DNA of 64,000 nt from CAJXII01 sp965242915 (GCA_965242915.1 CBDETN010000022.1:77926-141925); one strand, 5' to 3'; shown: positions 41,434 through 49,275, counted from the first letter of the stretch. The notes: generated by a model from the sequence alone, not told the origin. Program-made: numbers and translations.

Positions 41434-43027
41434 TTATAAACTCCAAATTTAGATTTTCATTAGTTTTTGTAACTATTGATTGTTTTTCAAATTGTTCCTC
41501 TTCCTTAGTATATTCAATACGATAATGAGCTCCGCGGCTTTCACATCTTTCTATCGCACTTAAAATTACAACCTCAGATATATCAAGCATATTCTTAAAT
41601 TCAATGAACTCTTTTAAATTTGTATTATAAACCCTGCTTTTATCTCCTATGCCCATTTGCGTATATTCTTTTTGCCATTGTGCTATTTGTTTTGAAGCTG
41701 CTTGTAAATCAGTTTCATTTCTAAATAATCCAACATTTTCATACAAAATTTTTCCTAAAAGCTCTTTTTTCTCATAAAAATTGACTGTATTTGGATAGTC
41801 AAAAAGTTCATCTATGTAAGTTATATCATTTTGTATAGTTTTATTTTCATCTTCAACTATTTTAATCTTATCTAAATCTTTACTGGCATTTTGTCCTGCA
41901 ATTCTACCAAACAATATAATCTCCAACAATGAATTTCCACCAAGCCTATTTGCTCCATGAACTCCATTTGCGTCACATTCACCTACTGCATAAAGATTTT
42001 TTATATTTGTATGACACCTTGGATCAGTTTTAATTCCACCCATACTATAGTGAGCCACAGGTTTAATAGGTATTAAGTCTATATCCATTTTAAGCCCTGT
42101 GTATTGTAAAGCCAGATTATATTCTTGAGGCATAAGCTTCATAATCTTCTCAATGCCTAAATGTCGCAAATCTAAAAACACCTCTTTTTTATCTTGAAGT
42201 TGTTGATATATTGCTCTTGCTACTTCATCTCTTGGTTTAAGTTCATCAATAAATCGCTCACCATCAGAAGTTACAAGATAGCCACCCTCTCCCCTGGCAC
42301 TTTCACTGATTAAAATACTATTTTCTTTTAAAGCTGTTGGATGAAATTGGACATATTCCATATTTTTCAATCTGCACCCAGCTCTAAGTGCTACTGCAAG
42401 TCCATCTCCTGTTGTGGCTAAAGAATTAGTGTTGAAGTTTGTGTAGATACCTGCATAACCACCCGTAGCCAAGACAACCTTTTTGGCAAATATTTGCTCA
42501 ACCTTTGTAGTTTTTATATCTAAAACTACTGCTCCTAAAACTGTATTGTCAGAAACTATTAAATCTAAAAGCATCTTATCTTCTATAAAATCAACATTTT
42601 CTTTGATACAAGTATCATATAAAGTATGCAATATTTTTAAGCCGGTGTAATCTGAGCTATAACAAGCCCTGGCATTAGAAGTTCCACCGAGTTTTCTTTG
42701 AGCTATATTTCCATTTTTATCTTTTGAAAACGGTACTGCTAGATTATCCAACCAATGAATTGTATCTTTTGCTTTTGTACACAATACCTTGATAGCTTCA
42801 CTATTTCCTATTTTATGTGAAGATTTCATAGTATCATTTATATGATTTTGAATACTGTCTGTTTTTTCATCCATACAAGCATTTATTCCACCTTGTGCTT
42901 GGCAAGTTTGTGAGGCAGTTGGTGTTGTTTTTGATAAAACTAAAACTTTTGCACCATTTCTTTTAGCTTCAATGGCACAGCTTAATCCTGCCCCTCCGCT
43001 TCCTATTATCAATACATCATATTCCAT
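41423..43027 (-). CDS. Succinate dehydrogenase/fumarate reductase flavoprotein subunit
   Basis: The 534-aa protein has the FAD Rossmann motif GSGGAGLSCAIEAKRNG, the conserved QAQGGINA, the catalytic HPTAL and SARGEGG segment, RDEVARAI and GGIKTDPRCHTNIKNLYAVGE. It oxidises succinate or reduces fumarate with the Fe-S subunit. It is shorter than Wolinella FrdA (about 650 aa), closer to the L-aspartate oxidase size, but the neighbouring Fe-S subunit argues for a Frd/Sdh role. Confidence 0.88.
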   Translation of the reverse strand: MEYDVLIIGSGGAGLSCAIEAKRNGAKVLVLSKTTPTASQTCQAQGGINACMDEKTDSIQNHINDTMKSSHKIGNSEAIKVLCTKAKDTIHWLDNLAVPFSKDKNGNIAQRKLGGTSNARACYSSDYTGLKILHTLYDTCIKENVDFIEDKMLLDLIVSDNTVLGAVVLDIKTTKVEQIFAKKVVLATGGYAGIYTNFNTNSLATTGDGLAVALRAGCRLKNMEYVQFHPTALKENSILISESARGEGGYLVTSDGERFIDELKPRDEVARAIYQQLQDKKEVFLDLRHLGIEKIMKLMPQEYNLALQYTGLKMDIDLIPIKPVAHYSMGGIKTDPRCHTNIKNLYAVGECDANGVHGANRLGGNSLLEIILFGRIAGQNASKDLDKIKIVEDENKTIQNDITYIDELFDYPNTVNFYEKKELLGKILYENVGLFRNETDLQAASKQIAQWQKEYTQMGIGDKSRVYNTNLKEFIEFKNMLDISEVVILSAIERCESRGAHYRIEYTKEEEQFEKQSIVTKTNENLNLEFINAS

Positions 43028-43028
43028 C

Positions 43029-43745
43029 TTATGCCCAAAATTCCTTTAATTGTGTTTTTTGTTTTTTTATTAAATTCTCATTATCTTTTATAATTTTCTC
43101 TTCTTTTACATCTTCTTCTTTTTTTACTGCAAATTCTCTCTCTTTTTTTAACCGCACTTTTCGCTCAACCTCTTTTCTAAATTTATCATCAAAATCTAAA
43201 TCTTCAAGAACTTCTAAACCCTCTTTTACATTATTTTCAATTATTTCTTCATCATTTTTTATATCTTCTTGTGATGTAATAGTTATTTCTTCAATCTCAT
43301 TTTCAAATACTTCTTCTTCATATATAGGAGTAGGAGGAATCACTTGTGCTGATTTTATACTCTTTTTTTCTTCAAATACGACATCTTTTTTTACTTCTAC
43401 AATCTTTTTTTCTAAATCCTTAGGTAGTTTAACCTGTTCAATTATTTTAGTTTTTTGTATCTCCACAGCTTGCTTTTTTCTATTTTTAGAAGCTTTATCT
43501 TTTTTATTCTTTTTAACTTTCTTTGTATTATTATTAGATAAATCTTTCGCTTTTAGAATATCATATTCTGCCATTATCTTTTCATATTTGTCAAAATTTA
43601 ACAACATAAAACTAGGCTTTCCATCCCTTAATATAATAGCTTTATCAATCTCTTCACTAAGTATTTTATTAAAAATAGTTTTGCTTTTTCGTATTAGTTC
43701 TGTTGATGAATACATCTCATTTGAACTATAAAGTAAATGATTCAT
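43029..43745 (-). CDS. Phd/YefM-like domain fused to a long charged tail
   Basis: I chose the start at 43745 since it follows GGAGTAACAAA. The 238-aa protein has an N-terminal Phd/YefM antitoxin-like domain (about 10-62: STELIRKSKTIFNKI...IILRDGKPSFMLLNFDKYE) and then about 170 residues that are almost only Lys and Glu, with coiled-coil character. No toxin gene is next to it. It ends just before the fumarate reductase flavoprotein gene, in the same direction, so it could regulate that operon. Confidence 0.65.
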   Translation of the reverse strand: MNHLLYSSNEMYSSTELIRKSKTIFNKILSEEIDKAIILRDGKPSFMLLNFDKYEKIMAEYDILKAKDLSNNNTKKVKKNKKDKASKNRKKQAVEIQKTKIIEQVKLPKDLEKKIVEVKKDVVFEEKKSIKSAQVIPPTPIYEEEVFENEIEEITITSQEDIKNDEEIIENNVKEGLEVLEDLDFDDKFRKEVERKVRLKKEREFAVKKEEDVKEEKIIKDNENLIKKQKTQLKEFWA

Positions 43746-43859
43746 TTTGTTACTCCAATTTGTATTGTAGTATGTATTATAACACATATTAATTACAATA
43801 CCAAATTAATTCTTAATTATATTTATAATACAATCTGATATAGAGTAAGGAGTTTATTA

Positions 43860-44491
43860 TGAAAAAATTTGTTATTTGTTTTTGGCGAGTTTGATTTTAT
43901 TAGTAGCTGGTCCGTTAATGGCTGCAGAGGGGGATGATGTTCAGGATGAAACATCAACATTGACAAGTGCAGCTCAAGCTGAGAAGGCAGAAAATCTAGC
44001 AGAAGCATCTCAAGCAGAAGCGGCAGATGATGTTGCTGCAGCTCAGGCAGATGTAGATTCGGCTCAAGTTGCAGTTGCTGCAGAGCCGGACAATCTTGAA
44101 CTACAAGTATCCTTGGAGATATTAGAAGCTGCTTTGAGCGCAGCAGAAGCATCTTTGGAGACATCGGTCAGGATATTGCAAGTGCTATTCGTTAGCTGAT
44201 GCATCTGGAGCGTCAGTAGAGAGTATTAATGAAATGAGAACATCAGGAATGGGATGGGGAGAAATAGCTAAAGAGTTAGGAATTCATCCAAGTGTTTTGG
44301 GTTTGCGTAATACAAAAAAAGCACAGAACCAGGAAAGAACTAGACATACAAAATCTTTTACTACTAAAAATCCTGGGGTTAATAGTGGTAAAAGCAGTGG
44401 TCAAGGGTTAGGAGGAAAGGCTAGTTCATCTGCTGGTAAAGGCGGTAGTAATGCTGGAGGAAGTGGTAAAGGGGGGGGGAGGAAAAGGTAA
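43860..44491 (+). pseudogene. Frameshifted alanine-rich secreted protein with GMGWGEIAKELG motif
   Basis: An ATG at 43860 starts a signal peptide (MKKFVICF...) but the frame breaks after a run of five T; adding one T joins it to LASLILLVAGPLMAAEGDD and a long Ala/Glu/Gln-rich segment. Near 44160 two further shifts (through frames DIGQDIASAIR and LADASGASVESIN) are needed to reach the conserved-looking end MRTSGMGWGEIAKELGIHPSVLG and a Gly/Ser/Lys tail. So three frame changes separate the pieces. It is either a decayed gene or a place of sequencing error. It is more GC-rich than its neighbours. Confidence 0.65.
44471..44479 (+). repeat. Homopolymer tract of nine G
   Basis: A G9 run in the last codons of the glycine-rich tail. 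Such runs mediate phase variation in Campylobacterota, but here a length change would only alter the last few residues. Confidence 0.9.
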
Positions 44492-44496
44492 CTAAC

Positions 44497-44550
44497 GAGA
44501 GTGTAAAAGAAACTGGTGGGTTTACACAGTTTATTTTACACTCTCAGTTT
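44497..44550 (+). terminator. Rho-independent terminator-like hairpin
   Basis: GAGAGTGTAAAA (44497-44508) pairs with TTTTACACTCTC (44534-44545); a short T-rich run follows. The loop is long (25 bases). Confidence 0.65.
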
Positions 44551-44591
44551 TATTTGTGTAAATTCTTTTACTATAATTTTATCACCTATAG

Positions 44592-44888
44592 CTAAACTCT
44601 AATTCGTTTATTTGTTTCATTAAATATTAAAATCATTTGATTATTGTTAAAAACCTTTTCAACAAAATCTACTTTTATATTCGTCATATTTTGAAACAAA
44701 TCTTGAAAATTTATGTATGCCCTTTTTGTATCATGATCGCCTAGAAATTCTAAAAGCAATGATTCTTCACTAAATATAATTTTTTGGAATACAACTTTAA
44801 AATCATTGCATTTATTAATAAAAAGTAAAAAGTTTTTCTTTTTTTTAGGTGTTAGCTCCATATAGTTTTCAATATAAATATATCTCAC
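44592..44888 (-). CDS. Hypothetical 98-aa protein in the secF regulon
   Basis: A GTG start follows AAAGGATTTATAAA. The product is Phe/Lys/Asn-rich, with no membrane segment and no family I can name. Its promoter region carries a -10 box TATACT and the paired TTCAT motif found also upstream of the response regulator gene, so it is probably a target of that regulator. Confidence 0.6.
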   Translation of the reverse strand: MRYIYIENYMELTPKKKKNFLLFINKCNDFKVVFQKIIFSEESLLLEFLGDHDTKRAYINFQDLFQNMTNIKVDFVEKVFNNNQMILIFNETNKRIRV

Positions 44889-44925
44889 TTTATAAATCCT
44901 TTATTTTTATATATTAAGTAAGAGT

Positions 44926-44968
44926 ATATTTAATAAAAATGAACAGAGTATGAATAAATATTCAGATT
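44926..44968 (-). promoter_or_regulatory. Direct-repeat promoter (TTCAT-N6-TTCAT-N5-TTAAATATACT), copy 1
   Basis: On the minus strand TTCAT appears twice, 11 bases apart, then TTAAATATACT with -10 box TATACT. The layout is that of an OmpR-family activator site overlapping the -35 region. It lies 40-80 bases before the 98-aa gene start. Confidence 0.6.
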
Positions 44969-44984
44969 GTAAAAGGATTGCTTA

Positions 44985-45080
44985 TCATTTATATTCAGGT
45001 ATAGGGATAGATAAATAAAAATATAGAAACAGCGATACCAATACCAATCCATATACAATCATTATTTTATTATTTTTCAA
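44985..45080 (-). CDS. 31-aa membrane peptide downstream of secF
   Basis: The frame starts at TTG (45080) after GAAAGGAGAAAATTGTA, which is a very good ribosome site, and encodes 31 residues: a charged start (MKNNK), one hydrophobic helix (about 6-23) and the end IPIPEYK. It lies 39 bases after secF on the same strand. A real small membrane protein is likely, for instance a small partner of the translocase, but no function is known. Confidence 0.55.
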   Translation of the reverse strand: MKNNKIMIVYGLVLVSLFLYFYLSIPIPEYK

Positions 45081-45119
45081 TACAATTTTCTCCTTTCTTT
45101 TCTTTTTTAAAATTTATTT

Positions 45120-46091
45120 TTAAACCATACCACTTTCAAATTGAGCTCTCATTTTATCTTTTTCTTTTTTTCTTTTTAATTTCTCAGCTTCATTTTTTCT
45201 GTAATCTGATATTGAAAAATTTAACTGTACCAAAAATGAAGCTGCAACAAATATAGATGAATAAGTTCCTACAACAATACCAACTAAAAGTGTAAAACTA
45301 AATCCGTTTATAATCTCTCCGCCAAATAAATATAAAGTTAATACAACGAAAAATGTTGTTAATGAGGTAAGTGTAGTTCTGCTTAATGTTCTTGAAACTG
45401 ATTCATTGACTACTTCATTGAGTCTATTATCCTGTGATGTTCTAACCCCCTCACGAATTCGGTCAAATACAATAATTGTATCATTTAATGAATATCCAAG
45501 TATAGTTAAAATGGCTGCCAAAATATCAAGATTTACATCAATATTAAACAGTGAGATAGCACCAATGGCAATACAAACATCATGAATAAGTGCTAAAATT
45601 GACGCAACAGCAAATCTCCACTCAAATCGGAAAGAGACATAAATTAAAATAACAATAAGAGATAATCCTAAAGCTTTAATACCTTTTTCTTTTAAGTCAC
45701 CGCCGACTTTTGCACCTACCATATCAACTCTGCGAATCTCAAAGGTTCCTGTAGGTTTCAATATAGTTCGTATCTCATCACCGATATCCGTTCCCAAAGT
45801 TGATGTAGTAGTTGGAATTTTTATAATTACCTCTTTGTCATTCCCGAACCTTGTAACACTAGCTTTACTAAATTCATCTCTTGCAATTAACACTTCTCTT
45901 ATTTTATTCATAGGTGCTGCTTGTGTATATTGAACTTGAATAACGGTACCGCCGGTAAAATCTATACCAAGATTTAAACCTTTGACAACTACCAATCCAA
46001 TTGAAGCTAATACTAAAGCAGCAGATATAGTTAAAAATATCAATCGTTTACCCATAAAATCATAAATCTTATTTGAGCTAAAAATTTCCAT
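45120..46091 (-). CDS. secF: Protein-export membrane protein SecF
   Basis: SecF works with SecD as the proton-driven auxiliary part of the Sec translocon. The 323-aa protein has six helices, the first periplasmic domain (GLNLGIDFTGGTVIQV) and the conserved ILGYSLNDTIIVFDRIRE and SRTLSRTTLTSLTTF segments. Length is normal. Unusually, secD is not its neighbour; secF starts on the last base of a histidine kinase gene (1-base overlap) and so is co-transcribed with the two-component system. Confidence 0.94.
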   Translation of the reverse strand: MEIFSSNKIYDFMGKRLIFLTISAALVLASIGLVVVKGLNLGIDFTGGTVIQVQYTQAAPMNKIREVLIARDEFSKASVTRFGNDKEVIIKIPTTTSTLGTDIGDEIRTILKPTGTFEIRRVDMVGAKVGGDLKEKGIKALGLSLIVILIYVSFRFEWRFAVASILALIHDVCIAIGAISLFNIDVNLDILAAILTILGYSLNDTIIVFDRIREGVRTSQDNRLNEVVNESVSRTLSRTTLTSLTTFFVVLTLYLFGGEIINGFSFTLLVGIVVGTYSSIFVAASFLVQLNFSISDYRKNEAEKLKRKKEKDKMRAQFESGMV

Positions 46092-47140
46092 TAAGATACC
46101 TCTGTTTCAGTTTTTAGATTTATTGTAAACTGAGTATATTTATCATATTCACTTTGTACAGTTATCTCAAAATCATGTATATTTGCAATTGATTTTACAA
46201 TTGAAAGTCCCAACCCATAACCGCTTCGACCTCGTGCCTTATCAACTCTATAAAATCTATCAAAGATATTCTCAATATCACAGGGAAGTATCCCTATACC
46301 GTAATCTTTGATTTTTAAAATATCTTTATCCAAATATATTTCAACTTTAGAACTTTTGTGTGAATATTTAATAGAGTTTTGTATTATATTTCCAACAAGA
46401 ATTCTTAAAAGTAACGGATGCCCTTGACAACTAACACTGTCAAGTTTTTTAAACTCAAATTTTATATCTTTTTCTTTTATCAATTTTTTATTTTGAGATA
46501 TTACATCGGTTATTATCTCATCTAATTCTACATTTTCAAACTTGCTTTTCATCTCTTTGTTATTTGATTTTGATAAAAAAAGCAAGCTATTTATCAGCTC
46601 TTGCAGTAATTTTGTCTCTTCAAGTGTACTCTTTAAAATAGTTTTATATTCATCATTGGTTCTTTCTTTTCTCAAACCCAACTCTATCTCGCCTCTTATA
46701 ACCGTAAGCGGCGTTTTCAGTTCATGCGAAACATCATTTGAAAATCTTTTAATTTTAGAAAATGAATCATCCAATTTATCTAACATAAAATTGAAAGTTG
46801 TTACTAACTCTTCTATCTCATCATTTGAGTTAATTATTGTAATCCTTTTTTGAAGGTTTGAAGCTTCTATATTTTTAACTTCATCTATAACTTTTTTTAC
46901 AGGAATTAATGAATTTTTAATAATAAAATATCCTAGTATAATTGATATTATTAAAAGTATTGGTATCCATAATGCAAGAATATTTTCCAAATGTTTTATT
47001 GAAGTATGGATATGATTTTGTTTTTCTAATACAAGTTTTGTAAATTCATTTAATATTATAAATGAAAATATAGATAATATAATAATTATGATAATTGAAT
47101 ACCAAAAAAGAAGTCTGGTTTTTATATTTTTAAGATTCAT
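46091..47140 (-). CDS. Sensor histidine kinase
   Basis: The 349-aa protein has two membrane helices (about 10-30 and 50-70) with only a very short periplasmic loop, a HAMP-like segment (about 70-120), the HisKA dimerisation motif DVSHELKTPLTVIRGEI and an HATPase domain (NIIQNSIKYSH, DYGIG, GYGLGLSIVK). The short loop suggests sensing within the membrane. It overlaps the regulator by one base and secF by one base. Confidence 0.92.
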   Translation of the reverse strand: MNLKNIKTRLLFWYSIIIIIILSIFSFIILNEFTKLVLEKQNHIHTSIKHLENILALWIPILLIISIILGYFIIKNSLIPVKKVIDEVKNIEASNLQKRITIINSNDEIEELVTTFNFMLDKLDDSFSKIKRFSNDVSHELKTPLTVIRGEIELGLRKERTNDEYKTILKSTLEETKLLQELINSLLFLSKSNNKEMKSKFENVELDEIITDVISQNKKLIKEKDIKFEFKKLDSVSCQGHPLLLRILVGNIIQNSIKYSHKSSKVEIYLDKDILKIKDYGIGILPCDIENIFDRFYRVDKARGRSGYGLGLSIVKSIANIHDFEITVQSEYDKYTQFTINLKTETEVS

Positions 47141-47808
47141 TATTTTTCACTTATTTTATATCCCATACCCCTAACAGTATGTATAAGTTTAATCTTATGA
47201 TCTTTATCAACTTTATTTCGTAAACGATAGATATATACATTTATAATATTACTTGCTGTGTTATCATCCATATCCCAAAGTGAATTATTTATCATCTGCT
47301 CTGTTACAACTTTTTCTTTATTTATCAAAAGATATTCTAAAAACATATATTCTTTTAAGGTCAAGTCTATATTTTTATCAGCTCTTGTTACGATTTTTTT
47401 ATCGCAATCCAACTTTAAATCAGCTATTTGCAATATATTATTTAAACTTTTTCCATCTCTTAACTGTACTTTTATTCTTGCTACTAACTCATCAAAAGAA
47501 AATGGTTTGGCAAGATAATCATTTGCTCCAATATTTAATCCCAAAACTTTATCCTCGATTGAACTTTTTGCCGTAAGCATAATAATAGGAATATCAATCC
47601 CCGTTTCTCTTAAATCTTTACATAGAGTAACACCGTCAATATATGGTATCATCAAATCTAATATAATTAAATCATAATTATTTATTGTAATTAAATAAAA
47701 AGCTTCTTCACCGTCAAAACAACAATCAACAATATAATTTTCTTCCTGCAAACCTTTTGATAAAAAGGCAGAAATTTTTACATCATCTTCAACTATTAAA
47801 ATTTTCAT
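47140..47808 (-). CDS. Response regulator, OmpR/PhoB type
   Basis: The 222-aa protein has the receiver domain with D51 (LIILDLMIPYIDG) and K in AKPFSFDEL, and the winged-helix domain (LTLKEYMFLEYLL...VYIYRLRNKVDKD). It is the partner of the adjoining kinase. It likely acts on the TTCAT direct repeats found 200 bases upstream of its own start and upstream of the 98-aa gene. Confidence 0.92.
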   Translation of the reverse strand: MKILIVEDDVKISAFLSKGLQEENYIVDCCFDGEEAFYLITINNYDLIILDLMIPYIDGVTLCKDLRETGIDIPIIMLTAKSSIEDKVLGLNIGANDYLAKPFSFDELVARIKVQLRDGKSLNNILQIADLKLDCDKKIVTRADKNIDLTLKEYMFLEYLLINKEKVVTEQMINNSLWDMDDNTASNIINVYIYRLRNKVDKDHKIKLIHTVRGMGYKISEK

Positions 47809-47873
47809 ATCTTTATATCCTATATTTTTCTATGATTAATATATCTTATTTACAATTAAAAAATGACACTTTC

Positions 47874-47984
47874 AAGGCTATATTGGTGGTTTTAATTGTA
47901 TGTGTTTGCTAGAATTACAGTTATTTATTAAAGAAGACATGAAAAAATTATTAGTATTATTTTTTTACCATCCAATATAGCCTT
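47874..47984. repeat. Inverted repeat in the leader of the response-regulator gene
   Basis: AAGGCTATATTGG (47874-47886) and CCAATATAGCCTT (47972-47984) are perfect complements, extended by GTGG/CCAT. They are separated by about 85 bases and lie inside the likely leader RNA of the regulator, between its presumed promoter and its start. Confidence 0.6.
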
Positions 47985-48009
47985 TAATGCGTGTACGGTT
48001 AAATACGAT

Positions 48010-48052
48010 GAAAGTATATTTAATAAATATGAATAGAAGATGAATATATTAT
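48010..48052 (-). promoter_or_regulatory. Direct-repeat promoter (TTCAT-N6-TTCAT-N5-TTAAATATACT), copy 2
   Basis: It has the same arrangement as copy 1 with nearly the same bases: two TTCAT 11 bases apart, TTAAATATACT including a TATACT -10 box. Placed about 200 bases before the response regulator start on the same strand, so it is probably its autoregulated promoter. Confidence 0.6.
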
Positions 48053-48118
48053 TCTGACAATCAATTTAAAATTAATTTACCCATAAAAAGTTAATCTAAA
48101 TAAAGTTTTATAAATCAA

Positions 48119-48147
48119 ATTGTCCTAAAGACAATGTGTGATATAAT
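48119..48147 (+). promoter_or_regulatory. Probable ilvC promoter with inverted repeat
   Basis: Extended -10 TGTGATATAAT (TATAAT at 48142-48147) lies 34 bases before the ilvC start. An inverted repeat ATTGTC-CTAAA-GACAAT (48119-48135) lies at the -35 region and could be an operator. Confidence 0.55.
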
Positions 48148-48180
48148 CGCGAAATAAATTCAAAATAAAAGGAAAATAAT

Positions 48181-49203
48181 ATGGCATTAGATGTTTATTA
48201 TGATAAAGATTGTGATATTAGCATAATCAAAGGTAAAAAAGTTGCGATGATCGGTTTTGGTTCACAAGGTCATGCACACGCAGAAAACTTAAGAGACAGC
48301 GGTGTTGAAGTTTGTGTAGGGTTGAGAAAAAGTGGTGCATCTTGGGCAAAAGCTGAAGCAAAAGGTTTTGAAGTACTTACAGTTGCACAAGCTACTGCAA
48401 AAGCTGATGTTATTATGATTTTATTACCAGATGAAAATCAAGCTGAAATCTACAGCAATGAGATTGCTCCAAACTTAAAAGATGGTGCTACTATTGCATT
48501 TGGTCATGGTTTTAATATTCACTATGGAAGAATTCATCCGGCAGCTAATATCAATGTTACTATGATTGCTCCAAAAGCTCCAGGACATACAGTAAGAAGT
48601 GAGTTTGTAAGAGGTGGAGGAATTCCTGATCTTATCGCTATTGGTCAAGATCCAAGCGGAACAACTAAAGAGTTAGCTTTATCTTATGCATCTGCAATTG
48701 GTGGTGGAAGAACTGCAATTATTGAAACAACTTTCAAAGATGAAACTGAAACTGATCTATTTGGAGAGCAAGCTGTATTATGTGGTGGAGCTGTATCTTT
48801 AGTACAAGCTGGTTTTGAAACATTGACAGAAGCTGGATATGCTCCTGAGTTAGCATATTTTGAATGTCTTCATGAGTTAAAACTTATTGTTGATTTAATG
48901 TTTGAAGGTGGAATTGCTGATATGAGATATTCAATTTCTAATACTGCTGAGTATGGTGATTATGTATCTGGTAAAAGAGTTATCAATGCAGAGTCTAAAC
49001 AAGCTATGAGAGATATCTTAACTGAAATCCAAGATGGTAGATTTGCTAAAGACTTTATTTTAGAAGGTCAAGCTGGATATCCTAGAATGAATGCTGAAAG
49101 AGCTAATGCAAAAGCAAGTTTAATTGAGCGAACAGGTGTAAACTTGCGAGAGATGATGCCTTGGATTTCTGCTAATAAAATAGTAGATATGGATAAAAAC
49201 TAA
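48181..49203 (+). CDS. ilvC: Ketol-acid reductoisomerase (NADP+)
   Basis: IlvC converts acetolactate to dihydroxy-isovalerate in branched-chain amino acid synthesis. The 340-aa class I enzyme has the NADPH motif GFGSQGHAHAENLRDSG, PKAPGHTVRSEFVRGGG, and the metal-binding DLFGEQAVLCGG and CLHELKLIVDLMFEGG. A good ribosome site (AAAGGAAAATA) precedes the ATG. It is a single gene. Confidence 0.97.
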   Translation: MALDVYYDKDCDISIIKGKKVAMIGFGSQGHAHAENLRDSGVEVCVGLRKSGASWAKAEAKGFEVLTVAQATAKADVIMILLPDENQAEIYSNEIAPNLKDGATIAFGHGFNIHYGRIHPAANINVTMIAPKAPGHTVRSEFVRGGGIPDLIAIGQDPSGTTKELALSYASAIGGGRTAIIETTFKDETETDLFGEQAVLCGGAVSLVQAGFETLTEAGYAPELAYFECLHELKLIVDLMFEGGIADMRYSISNTAEYGDYVSGKRVINAESKQAMRDILTEIQDGRFAKDFILEGQAGYPRMNAERANAKASLIERTGVNLREMMPWISANKIVDMDKN

Positions 49204-49221
49204 AAAGTATCAAACTGATCT

Positions 49222-49247
49222 CGTTCCCACTCTTCTGAGTGGGAATG
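49222..49247. repeat. Palindromic repeat copy 6, intergenic
   Basis: CGTTCCCACTC, loop TTCT, GAGTGGGAATG; one G-T wobble in 11 bp. It lies in the 72-base gap between ilvC and the polysaccharide deacetylase gene, 39 kb from the other copies. Confidence 0.9.
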
Positions 49248-49275
49248 CATACAAAAGTTATAACAACCAAAAGAT

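Larger units (their letters stand above)
47809..48180. other. Long intergenic region between the response regulator and ilvC
   Basis: 372 bases without a credible gene. It holds, from left to right, an imperfect inverted repeat (47874-47889 and 47968-47984), a short frameshifted peptide start (MKKLLVLFF, 47939), the TTCAT direct-repeat promoter and the ilvC promoter. Confidence 0.6.

Noticed and set aside
43823..44164. Leu/Pro/His-rich reverse-strand frame of 113 codons
   Set aside because: It is the mirror of the alanine-rich coding strand, with very unusual composition and no ribosome site.
44926..44968. The repeated 43-base block (also at 48010) as coding sequence
   Set aside because: On the plus strand both contain an SIFNK-like peptide, but the second copy stops at once and neither has a start or ribosome site; the direct-repeat promoter explanation covers both.
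47939..47980. Small gene starting MKKLLVLFF
   Set aside because: It stops after 13 codons; only a frameshift in a T-run would extend it, and then for only about 20 residues.
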